Source of the DNA: Epiperipatus broadwayi
Lineage: Eukaryota; Onychophora; Udeonychophora; Euonychophora; Peripatidae
Reading direction: 5' to 3'
NCBI GenBank assembly: GCA_028023455.1
Contig: JAQFVV010012423.1
Span: 1,813,273-1,877,272, forward strand
DNA length: 64,000 nucleotides
The notes under the pieces are model-generated. The model was not told the DNA's origin and searched no databases. It saw only the letters and a list, made by a program, of their open reading frames with translations. The translations under genes and the position numbers were made by a program. Below, piece by piece: positions 33,725 to 44,426 of this stretch. The first letter of the stretch is position 1. Every line of letters starts with the position of its first letter.

Positions 33725-36015
33725 AAATTATCATTTACATTATCTGCATAAAGTCTTTTGACTTGTCTCAGTCATGGCAATGTAATGCAATTTTAGGCAT
33801 TACCATGGTGACATGATCATTATACCTTCTCTAGATTGTTGTGAGCATAGCTATAATCTTACATTATTGAGTACAATTTTATTTTACTACAGTTGCAATT
33901 TTAAAATTATTAGTTGAAAAAAATCTGAAGATGGCAGCATTATTTAGACAATGACAATTCCAATTTACATAATGCCACGAAGAAGATGGCCCTAGAAGTC
34001 AATAGAAATAAGAATTTCTGATTGGTCTAGTACTTTAGGCTTAAGATAGATGAAAGAAAAATTAAAAAAATGTAAATTTCTGTCATTTGGTTACATATTA
34101 AAGATTATATATGTAAATTTTTGTAAAAAAACTTATATTAAACTAAAAACTTATATCACTAAAATATTTTTTTTGAAAACAAAATGACAACTGTTACTAA
34201 AGGGTGAAGCAGTTTCTACTGGGCCAACAAGAATACCTTTTTGTCAAAATGGTAGAGAAATTATTTTTTAAAATTTTAATAATGATAAACATTTATTTTA
34301 AACATTTTTTTCTTAGATGATAATTAACTTTAAATTTATCTTCTTTTAATAACTTAGAATTCAAATATCCATTATTTTGTTCTACTAACTTTTTAAATAG
34401 ATAATTTCATCCAGTAATGTCAAGCACCATTGCTATAGATAACTCCATTTCATTTTTTCCCCTCATTATGCAAATGTCGAATATTAACTTTTAGAATGAT
34501 TTATTTGAAAGCTTACATTTGTAATAAATAATGTTAAGATTATCAGTTTATGATATAAAAAAAGATTTAATTATAAAAATAAAATGTTCAAATATGGAAG
34601 AATATGAATGGAATTCTCACTAGAGCATATTCAAAATAGAAGGCGGAAATTGCAGCTAAACAGGTCTAAGAAATTTTTTTAAAAAATTCTACAAGTTACA
34701 TTTATATAGTTTAACAAAAATTATAAAATTACTTACAAAATTATGTTCCATTTTCCATGCATTAAATAAGTCCATATTAAGTCTTTCATAAAATGCAACT
34801 TTATACTTTTTTTAAACATATTTAATTGGATCAGAGCAAGTTTATTGTTAAATATAAATAATTATTAATTCTTTTTTGTAGAGTGCTGTATTTTTTACTG
34901 CCAATGCTCTGTTTCTATGAGATTTTTAACAACAGTTTGTTCTTTTTTCTAAGAGTGGCAAGATACAGGAGTTTTAGCAAACTGCATTATTTAGTTCTAT
35001 TTTATTCTACTTAACATTTTAGACATATAGAGTAGATAAACATGAAAACAAATTTATTTTAATAATAAAGATGTTTTATTACTATTAATATTTTGAGAAA
35101 ATATGATCAAATGAAAACATATGCAGACATTAGTACATAATTATAAATATATGTGTTCTCAGCATTTTTTTCTTTATTTTTGTTTATAATCTTAATTTGT
35201 TTATGTAGTGTAGTTTTTAAATGAAGTTGTATTATACATATATTTATACATATGTATAAAAATGCATTTTATGCATACTACAGGATAGTATTGTAAACAA
35301 AGCATTATAAACAAATCATGAGCTATAATTCTCTAATTTATACTATTCATTAGGGAATTTGAAAGAAAATGTGTCAAATGTGGGGAACCCATTGTTATGA
35401 AATTAAGGGCTGAAATATGAGGATTGAACTATGATTGGCAAAAAACATCAATTAGATGGCCAAATTCTAGAATATGTTCAATATGTGTGCTGCAAAGCAA
35501 GAATATAGTAAAAAACAGTGAAGTAACAAAATTGTCATACATGTAAGCATTGGTGAGAAAGAACTTTGTTTTGGATTAACACTTTGGTAAGGTTTTAACA
35601 GATTAATCATAGAAATATCATCGTCTTCATAAATAACTGCAACATAAAAGTCATTGTGATTTGTTGAGTAAAAACTAATACAATGTTGTGCAACATTTAG
35701 GCCTGAAATTGTATTATTATTCATGATGTTATACTTTACGTAGACTATTTATTTAGTGAATGTATGAATTGATAGATGATAATGAAATGAGTAAATTAAT
35801 GAAAAGTTTGTTTCTGAATGATATAAAATTATAAAAAGATGTAATGTGTAAAACTTCATCAATTTATAAAAACTTGATTCAGAAGAGTTTATATATACTT
35901 TTGAAAAATATGAATACTATTGTCTCTTGTATCCATTACATTTGATTTCAAAACATGTGAATATTGAAATTTGAATATAATAATAAATTATAATATGCAT
36001 TTTAACATATACTCA
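33725..36015. other. AT-rich DNA, no feature seen
   Basis: No exon or transposon recognised. The 85-codon minus-strand frame at 35467-35724 has no recognisable motif and no splice context. Confidence 0.45.
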
Positions 36016-36019
36016 TATC

Positions 36020-36135
36020 TATGAAGGTTTATATACAATATATATATATTGTATATAAACCTTCATATATATATGTTGAAAATAATATATATGAAGGTTT
36101 ATATACAATATATATATGTTGAAAATATATATGCA
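36020..36135. repeat. Perfect 48-bp palindrome and repeats of it
   Basis: 36020-36067 is its own reverse complement (arms TATGAAGGTTTATATACAAT). TATGAAGGTTTATATACAAT recurs at about 36088-36107. The follow-on ATATATATGTTGAAAATA occurs twice (about 36066 and 36109). AT-rich slippage or a small foldback is likely. Confidence 0.85.
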
Positions 36136-36139
36136 CATA

Positions 36140-37060
36140 CTGTGAATATTGAAATTTATAATAATAAAATATATTACAATATGCATTTTTAACATGCACT
36201 CATAGATATAATATGCATATAATATATATTAAAATATGTATAACACCACTTATATAAATGTGTACGCATACTGTGTATACACTGTGCACAAAAAAATTAA
36301 AACAGAAAATAAATTTTTATCTATTAATTTCTACGATTTTTTAAACAATTTATTTTAATTACTATTTTTTTTGAGTGTAGATATATTGAAATATTAACTC
36401 TCCAATCATCAACAAAGATAAATGAAAAAACATTAAAATTCATATTGTCTTCCAAAATTTCTTTGTTTAAATACACTCATTTCAAAATAAAGACTAATTC
36501 TACATCTTGGAATTAATAAAGGTTTTCAAGTCCAAAGAAGAGCCGAAGTAGAGAAACGCATATCGTTCAATAATTAAAATTTTCTTTGATTGTAGTATAA
36601 AAATAAATAAGATTAGCAATGCAATTATGATGTGTTTCTAAAAACTTTATTTTATTATTTCTAATTGATATAAATATATTGAGATGATATTTTTTTCAAC
36701 TCATAATAAAATATTTTATTTTACATTTAAATTTAATATTAAGTTGTTTTATATAAAATTTATTTAATTTAATCTATACTAACTAAAAAAATTGGTAACA
36801 CTAATCTATCAATTAATCAAGTCTAATTTAAGTTTCTTTTAATTATACTTTGGTATGTAAACGGTGATGGTGGGGACAAAAATAAATATGCTCCACTGCT
36901 GAAAATGTTCAAGCAAATAATTTTATTGTAAGTTTTTTTGGATTGAATGAGTTGTTTATTGCATTGAAAACTAAGAACCCAGGATTTCAGAAAATCCAAT
37001 GGAAAAGATAAGAATTTAAATAATAAAGAAGAAAATATTTGTACAGCATTTTCTTTGTTA
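36140..37060. other. AT-rich DNA, no feature seen
   Basis: No supported feature. Confidence 0.5.
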
Positions 37061-37065
37061 ACATT

Positions 37066-37937
37066 TATGCGGATTCGAACTCAGACTTTCATACGACCCA
37101 CTACTCTCAGTGCTCTCTCATATTGCTCACCCATCTGATCACACACATGTTAAGATAAATAATCACTAATATACATATTTCATGCTAAACCAGCAATCAT
37201 CAGTTGGTCTAGATTATTATCCTCACATATATATATATAATCAGTGCTCAGCTTTATATTAAGATAGCCAATTTTCATACTTCAATGGACAGGCTTCAAA
37301 CTACTCCAACCCACAACTCTTTAGACTTCCATTTCATTAAAAATCTGATGATGGAACGTTCAAGTTAGTGCCAAGGTTGTCATCCTACCCATGTTGATGT
37401 ATTAGTCATTCTGACCCCTCATGTACAAGTGAACAATCCATTTATACATATGCTAGGGATGGGCAGACTTTTTATGCACTATTTATATAAATTAATACAT
37501 TGTACAGGCTTAAACCTGCATTTATATATGTAATATATGCAAGATTTAAACTCAGACTTTCACAGGACCATTACTCTTACTGCCATCCCATATTGCACAC
37601 CCACCTAATCACACACCTTGGAAAAGATAAATAATCACCAATATATGTATTTCATGCTAAACCAGCAATCATCGGTTAGTTTAGATTACTAACTCCACAC
37701 ATATATACAATCAGTGCTCAGCTTTATATTAAGATAGCCAATCTTCATAATTCAATGGACATGTTTCAAACTACTCCAACTCACAACTCTTCAGCCTTCC
37801 ATTTTATTGAAAATCTGATAATGGAATGTTCAAAGCCCATGTTAGTGCCAAGGTTGTCAATCTACCCATGTTGACATATTAGTCATTCTGACACTTCATG
37901 TACAGGAGAGTTGGAATAATTTGAAGCCTGTCCATTG
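37066..37937 (-). repeat. Tandem dimer of the hammerhead-bearing repeat, left arm of a long palindrome
   Basis: Two direct copies on the minus strand. The landmark TCATCAG/TCATCGG (complement of the ribozyme core) lies at 37198-37204 and 37669-37675, a period of 471 bp. Each unit contains GATTCGAACTCAGACTTTC-type B-box sequence (about 37072 and 37547, the second decayed), the ribozyme-like stretch, TTAAGATAGCCAAT, and a tail with CCTACCCATGTTGA. Near 37908 the orientation flips: GAGAGTTGGAATAATTTGAA belongs to the right arm, which continues beyond the solo LTR at 40121. Confidence 0.85.
37166..37208 (-). ncRNA. Hammerhead-like motif, minus strand
   Basis: On the minus strand the parts are CCAA, core CTGATGA (complement of 37198-37204), a TGCT/AGCA stem, GAAA, TATGTATA, then TTAG. 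Core and GAAA are intact. Stem I keeps only its two inner A-T pairs. The cleavage triplet is ATA. Confidence 0.45.
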
Positions 37938-39282
37938 TGACAGTCAGATGATGTATGTTGATTTAACCCAGTTCGAATACTAGGCGAAAGTACCTCAAGG
38001 CCAACCATACGCGAGATATTAAATCAAGAATACTATGGACCTCTGCCCTATTCGTCTAGTCTCGAAGCTATTATGAACCGAACAACACTATCTGAGCCAC
38101 ACATAAATTATTTTTCAACCGGCCACAAAGCTTAGCAACAGCGGTAGAGACATGGACGGGAAATCCTAAGGAGCTAAATAGTTAAATGTGCAAAAGTACT
38201 AAGAAATATGTGTTTTGCGTTATGCGTGCCTGGATCATTAGAAAAGTAAAATAAAGCATTAAAATAAAATTAGGAAACTCAAGCTTTTGCTAGTTAAATA
38301 ATATGTTTAATTAATGGCTTTAAAATATGAATAATGATTTAATGGCCTCCGCTATTCCTCTATAATTAATGAAACAAAATAATTAGACAATAAAAACGGA
38401 TTAATATGTTTGCGGTCTAAATCTTTTCCCAATTTTAATAAAATTGTCAACTCGATCTTCTCGATAAAGTACAATAAAAAAAGGATCTTTCGCAAAGCAT
38501 TTCTAATTGCTTTGCGCTCAAAACAGTGTTTAAAAATTATTTAACACGTATATAGTTAAATCAGAGATACGTAAAGCTAATGGCGGACAAAAGAGGCGTT
38601 ATCAAAGAGATCAAGTTGGCACACAAAAGAAACTGACTCGTATTTAATTAACAAACATAAATAAAATTGGAAAGAGATTTTAAATGAACAAAAATTAACT
38701 ATTAAACTTAACCGCAATGGGATATTAAATATTTACACAGGTTAGTAAGGAAGAATAGCGAAGGGAAAAAGGTTAAATATAGATAGATGATCACACAATA
38801 TATATATATTTAAGGTTAGTCTAATAAAAATGGTTACATAGCAAATACATATAAATTCACTGAAGCAATTAGAAAAAAAATGAACACAAGGTAGCATACG
38901 AAATAGTTCAATAGAGGAGATACGATTACCGTCCTTTTTCCTTGGTCATGTTCCCTACGGCGTTCGTGGCTTGATCCGACCGTCGAGATGTAATTGTCCG
39001 GACAATGAAAATATGTAGTATGGTTTCACGAAAAGTTCTCCAGACATGGCACAGAGTTCAGATGACTATTGAGTGGATATTAAGGCATTTTGAATGGTAT
39101 TCCGGAACCTCGGCGATAGGCAAAGCTATTTATTTGCCTAGCCGAGCATAGTATAATCTATCAAACTTATAGGATTTTTAGCTTGCACATGTTCAAACTT
39201 CTTCATGATTTGTAGACAACAGTTGTAGACTTTTGAGAATAAAATCACGAACAAAATCTGACAGAGTTCTCCTAAGAGAAAT

Positions 39283-39500
39283 TTCTCTGGCACCTTGCAA
39301 TAGCAAAATCTGAATCAATCTTGCAATAGCGAACTCTGAAAGAATCACCTTCACAAGGAAAATCAGAATCAACTGAATCCTTCAAAAGGAAAAATCTGAA
39401 TATGTGAATTCTTCAAAAAGAAAAATCTGAGTCATGTGAATTCTTCAAAAAGAAAAATCTGAATAATCTGAATCCTTCAAAAAGAAAAAAATCTGAATGA
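39283..39500. repeat. Tandem repeat inside the solo LTR
   Basis: About six to eight imperfect copies of a unit of about 30 bp with CTTCAAAAAGAAAAATCTGA. Confidence 0.85.
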
Positions 39501-39520
39501 TCAATCTTTTGTTCTCCCTT

Positions 39521-39529
39521 CTATTTATA
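39521..39529 (-). promoter_or_regulatory. TATA box of the solo LTR
   Basis: TATAAATAG on the minus strand, with GC-richer sequence downstream in that direction. The only good TATA match in this LTR. Confidence 0.4.
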
Positions 39530-40120
39530 CCCTCTCTGTCAGCTACCTTCTATTGTTTGTATGATCTGAGATCTTGATAAGCCTCCCCATGCTCCTTTGT
39601 TTCAAAGCAACACTTTCTAAAAATAACTTTAACTTTTTTACTCTAACTTTCTTACTTCAAAGTTTGAATTCTCTTAATTAAAAAGAAAGAAAGAGAAGGC
39701 CATCTTTAATTACACTTGAATGGCTCACTAATTAAAACCATACATTCTTTTAGAAATGTTGGTGGGCTTATCTCAAAATCAAATCATACTAAATATTTTA
39801 ACAAAATTTTAACAACAATATATTATTATTTTTTTATAGTAGAATAAGCATTTTATTTCAGCAGAATTTTGCATTAACTCATATATATGCTAGATGTATA
39901 TATATGTTTGACTAATAGGTTAAGCACTTTTTCTTAATAGAATGAAATTTATTTAAAACAAAATATTTAAATGTAATACACATTTAATAAGCATAATTAT
40001 TTTTAACTCTAATGCAAAACCCTGCTGATATTGGACTATAAACTTAATTTAGGTCTACAATATTAATCAAGTTTATAGGAAGATGTGAAGCATGGATTGG
40101 ACTTCAGATCCATTGCTTCA

Positions 40121-40860
40121 CCATTGAAGTATGAACATTGGCTATCTTAATATAAGGCTGAGCACTGATTGTATATATATGTGGAGATAGTAATCTAGAC
40201 CAACTGATGGTTGCTGGTTTAGCATGAACTACATATATTGATTATTTATCTTTTCAACATGTGTGTGATCAGGTGGGTGATCAATATGAGATGGCACTGA
40301 GAGTATTAAGTCATGTAAAAGTCTGAGTTCGAATCCTGCATATATTACATATATAAATGCATGTTTAAGCATGTACAATGTATTAATTTATATAAATAGT
40401 GCATAAAAGGTCTACCCATCTCTTGCATATATATGTATAAATGAATTGTTCTGCATATGAGGGGTCAGAAGAACTAATATGTCAACATGAGTAGGATGAC
40501 AACCTTGGCACTAACATGGGCTTTGAACATTCCATCACCAGATTTTCAATGAAATGGAAGGCTGAAGATTTGTGGGTTGGAGTAGTTTGAAGCCTGTCTA
40601 TTGAAATATGAAGATTGGCTATCTTAATATAAAGCTAAGCACTGATTGTATATATGTGTAAGAGACAGTAATCTAGACCAACTGATGATTGCTGGTTTTG
40701 CATGAAATATGTATATTGATGATTATTTATCATTTCAACATGTATGTGATCAGATGGGTGAGCAATAAGAGATGGCATTGATGAGTAGTGGGTTGTGTGA
40801 AAGTCTGAGTTTGAATCCCACATATATTATATATATATATAAATGCAGGTTTAAGCCTTT
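40121..40860 (+). repeat. Tandem dimer of the hammerhead-bearing repeat, right arm of the palindrome
   Basis: Two direct copies on the plus strand. Core positions 40204 and 40682 give a period of 478 bp. Each unit runs CTATCTTAATATAA, GCACTGATTGTATATAT, ribozyme-like stretch, CTTTTCAACATG or a variant, TGATCAGGTGGGTGA, GAGTTCGAATCC (B-box, about 40327; decayed to GAGTTTGAATCCC near 40807), and in the first unit a tail with ATATATAAATGCA and GTGCATAAAAGGTCTACCCA. It pairs as an inverted copy with 37066-37937. Confidence 0.85.
40678..40720 (+). ncRNA. Hammerhead-like motif, second unit of the right arm
   Basis: CCAA (40678-40681), core CTGATGA (40682-40688), shortened stem II TGC/GCA, GAAA, TATGTATA, TTGA. 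Core and GAAA are intact and the cleavage triplet is ATA. The first unit at 40200-40245 has CTGATGG and GAAC and is dead. Confidence 0.45.
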
Positions 40861-40864
40861 ACAA

Positions 40865-41465
40865 TGTATTTGTTAACATTTGCAAAAATAGAACTTAAGT
40901 GCAAAATTTGAAGAAAATGTGAAATGAAAGGTTGGGGGAGGTAACCTGCAAAGACTATATAAACAAATTTATTTATAAAATAAAAGCTTCTTTTTGTTTT
41001 ATCTTTTAGAAGTTTCCAATATATTCTGGCTAAGTAAAACCATGATTCATTCTGGGAATGCTTTTCCCATAACCATATCTCATATGCCAAATTATGAAAG
41101 AAGAGCAATCTCCCCAAGACAAGAATCAGCCATGAGCTAATCAAAGCAGTCCATATGGAATAAAATTGACATTTACCATCTTACATGTGTAAATAAAGCT
41201 ATGAACAGTAAATTATAGTTAATGGTAGTATCTATACTTCAGAAGTGATGTAGATCAATGCAAGTATTGTACATCGGATTTCTCCACAACAATAGTGCAT
41301 CAATTTTTAGACTGAATCATTATGATCTCTTTTTAGAAAAATGCAATTAGACTCATTATTTGCTTGTGCTTTGAATTGTTAGAGAAATAACATTATAAGC
41401 AAGGGAGTGTATTACTCATGTAGCTTAATTATGTTTATATGTAATATTTTTATGTTCACTAATAT
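40865..41465. other. AT-rich DNA, no gene called
   Basis: A 97-codon minus-strand frame (40851-41144) shows no motif I can place and runs into the repeat, so it is treated as chance or as an unrecognised fossil. Confidence 0.4.
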
Positions 41466-41469
41466 ATAC

Positions 41470-43706
41470 TGTAATGATCCGGAGAAGGTAGACTAAAGGT
41501 ATCTGCACTACAGGGCGCCATCTAGGCATTTGAACCTAGAAAAATTTATAAAGTAGGCAGATACGTAAGTCAAAAAAAAAATTTTTTTTTTTTTTTAAAT
41601 TTTGATTCCGGTCGTTAGCCCAAGTCACTAGCTCAGGGAGTAGCAGAGATTTAATAATATAATATCTTATCTACTTATATTTTTTTTTAAAAAAAAGAAT
41701 AAAATAAGCCACTGCCAGTAATTAACATACAAACATTTATTTATGCACATATATATAAGATTGAAAATTGTTTTAGTATCAGTTTACATTTTAACATTTA
41801 ACATTATTTTTAACTTTACTTTAGATTTTAATTTACATTTAACATTATTTTTAACTTTACTTTAGATTTTAATTTACATTTTAATTTCTATTATATTATA
41901 AGTTTACATTTTAATTAAGTTAGCACAGATGGGATTATAAAAATTTGTTTTAATAATGTTGAGTATAGATCAGTTACATAGATTACAACGGTTAAAAACA
42001 TTTCAAAATAAACATAAATGATCAAAATATAAAATCATTGATACTGACTATTGCAGAGGGAAATTTATAAGTAACCCAATAGTATTCACCATAAGATACT
42101 TGCATTGTCACCAATAACTTAAAAGACATCCGAATAAATACATTTTAGATACTCCCCGTAAGGTATCATTATTTATCGAATGTCTATATATTTTGATCAA
42201 ATATGAAAACCCAAAACACACTTAACCGATAACCAATCCATGCAAACGTCTATAAACAACTTAAATTTAATGCATTTTTGTTTAGTGTCGAGTATGAATA
42301 GACTACATAGATTTGCATTTGAAAATAAACATTCTATCCCTATTTAACCTTAGGCTAAAATTCATAGTCAAACTGGCATCAATTTATCTGATATATCGAT
42401 GTATTCAATGTAATACGGAATACGGCAGCACCAAAAAGATTAAGAGAAGACATTGACTCTCATCAGATAGGAATATTACATCTATCTAACGAGAAGAACA
42501 ATAAAAAAAAATCCATAGAAAGGAACTGCGTTTTCTGTCTTATAATTCCTTCCATAGGCAAACGGGCGAGCGCGGCGCATATATAAATGATTCTGCCAGT
42601 AGCCAATCTCTGACTACATCTACTAACTACATCAATATATCCAATCCATTGACCCAATTTAACAAAGACAAATAACCTAAGATTACCCTTCCCTAATATA
42701 ACTTTACAAATCTATACAGCCATTCACGCCCGACTTAAATTTAACATTTATATAATTAATTTAACGAAAAACAAAAATCATGATAAAACTTAAAGAAGAA
42801 AAAATAAATAAATAAATGGAAATGATTTTAAATATATATATATATAAAAAGAAATACATCAAATAACATTATTAATAAATTAAGTTGGTCAGATAGGATA
42901 ATATTGCAATCATTTAAATATGGAAAGTTTTAATTTAATGTTCATTATTTATAAAGTTCTTACAGTTTAAAACAGTTCATCTTTATCCATTGCTTGCCAT
43001 GAACGTGAATTCCCACACCGTCCTAAGATTGGTATTCTGTTGGCCGATTTATTTATCCATCCGGAGGTTTTTGCTTTCAACTGGTCCTCAATGTAGAAAA
43101 ACGATAGTTCATTTCTCTTTCTTTCTTTGGCAAAACTGAAGGGATTGAAGAGGGCGTCTTTTCAATCCCTTCTCCTTCACTACTGCACTAACACATATCT
43201 GTCACATCTCTCAATAATAATTAAATTAATAATTTTCAAACTTGTCCTTTTATATTAATTTGAAGGATTGAATTTACATTACGTCATCGATGCGATGGTC
43301 CTTTCGCTGAGGTCCGATTCCATAGGGATTTCTTTTTATTTGCTAAAAGTTTCTATTGTTTTCCTATCTGACCGATGTTTTTACATTTAAATGCCCAAGG
43401 CTGGTTTACATTTAACTAATTAAAACAATCATTTCCATTTCTGATTAATTAATGTGTTTTCCAAGATTAAAGATATATTTTTATCTCTAAATCTTTTTAG
43501 GTTTTTGTTTTTAAAATACCTTTCTATTTTTAATAAAGTTTTATTTTAATAATTTTTTTTTTTTATGTGCGATTTATATATATGAGTTTAAGATGATATT
43601 TAATTTCAATTTTTAATTCTTAAAGAAAATTTTTAAATGGAGCTTTTTATTTTTCTTTCATGATTAATAATAAAAAACCATGTAATGTACGTATGTGCCT
43701 GTCACA
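41470..43706 (-). repeat. 3' LTR of the LARD-like element
   Basis: Begins TGTAATGATCC and ends CTGTCACA in plus-strand terms. It carries a local duplication of TTAACATTATTTTTAACTTT (about 41797-41880) that the other LTR lacks entirely. It keeps CpGs in GGGCGAGCGCGGCG (about 42564-42577). Confidence 0.8.
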
Positions 43707-44426
43707 TATCAGTAAACTTGCTTAAAAAAATGAACAAAAAAAATTACTTAGGGTTAGTAATTACGGTACATGATTAACAAAATTTACAAAACATTCGGTT
43801 AGTATAAAGACTATATACAAAAAAAATGTTGACTATCGTTTTCCTAAGGACCATCCACGTCTACACCTTCTCCCCACAAGAGTTCTATTATTTTTTATAC
43901 ATTCTATTTTTCCACACGGCATGACAAGCATGTTATTTAAATTATTTATTTAAGAAGGTTGCATTGAACTAAATACGTTTTGAAAGATAATGGATTTATA
44001 TGTGTATATTTGCAGCACAATTATAAATACCACCAACTTATTTATGACCGATTAAAATGATTAAATAGGATTACACTGAAGTAAATTCCCAACAGTACTC
44101 ATCGTAAGGTACCACATTTTGATCATAAACTTATGTGGCTGTGCGCGCCTATACACGTTAAAGCATAATATATATCAACAAACAAAAAAAAAACATATTT
44201 ATTGCAATCTTTTGACTTTTTTTTTTTTTTTTAACAAAAATTAGTTTTAAAATTATTTACACTTTTTGTGTTTAATATATATGTGCAATTTCTTCTGGCA
44301 GTGCTTTTATAAGATTTAAAGTATACGACTTTATGTAACAGATAAAAAGATTTCATTTGAAAAAAGAAATTTACTCAGGGCATATGTGGTTTTTATTAAT
44401 AGATTGGCCCCATGTTGGGCACCAGT
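43707..44426 (-). other. Short internal region of the LARD-like element
   Basis: No open frame of note and no gag, protease, RT or integrase trace. It contains degraded LTR-like phrases such as ACTCATCGTAAGGTACCA (about 44098-44115). No clear polypurine tract precedes the left LTR. Confidence 0.6.
44406..44424 (-). other. tRNA primer-binding site
   Basis: On the minus strand TGGTGCCCAACATGGGGCC, two bases inside the LTR. It resembles the well-known lysine-tRNA-type site TGGCGCCCAACGTGGGGC with two transitions, both C to T or G to A at former CpGs. Confidence 0.75.

Larger units (their letters stand above)
37938..40120 (-). mobile_element. Solo LTR, 2183 bp
   Basis: It begins TGACAGTCAGATG and ends CATTGCTTCA, the TG...CA ends of an LTR. 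The exact 6-bp duplication CCATTG (37932-37937 and 40121-40126) brackets it. The interrupted repeat reads continuously across the site (CCTGTCCATTGAAGTATGAA in other copies), giving an empty-site reference. Orientation is taken as minus because TATAAATAG lies on that strand at 39521-39529. There is no internal region or second LTR, so it arose by LTR-LTR recombination or is an LTR-only copy. An imperfect tandem array sits at 39283-39500. The parent family is not identified. Confidence 0.8.

Noticed and set aside
40635-40823. 62-codon minus-strand frame
   Set aside because: Antisense to the hammerhead-bearing repeat and not conserved in other units.
41530-41600. Long A and T runs in both LTRs as a promoter or terminator
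   Set aside because: Simple runs of this kind are common throughout the window and carry no specific signal.
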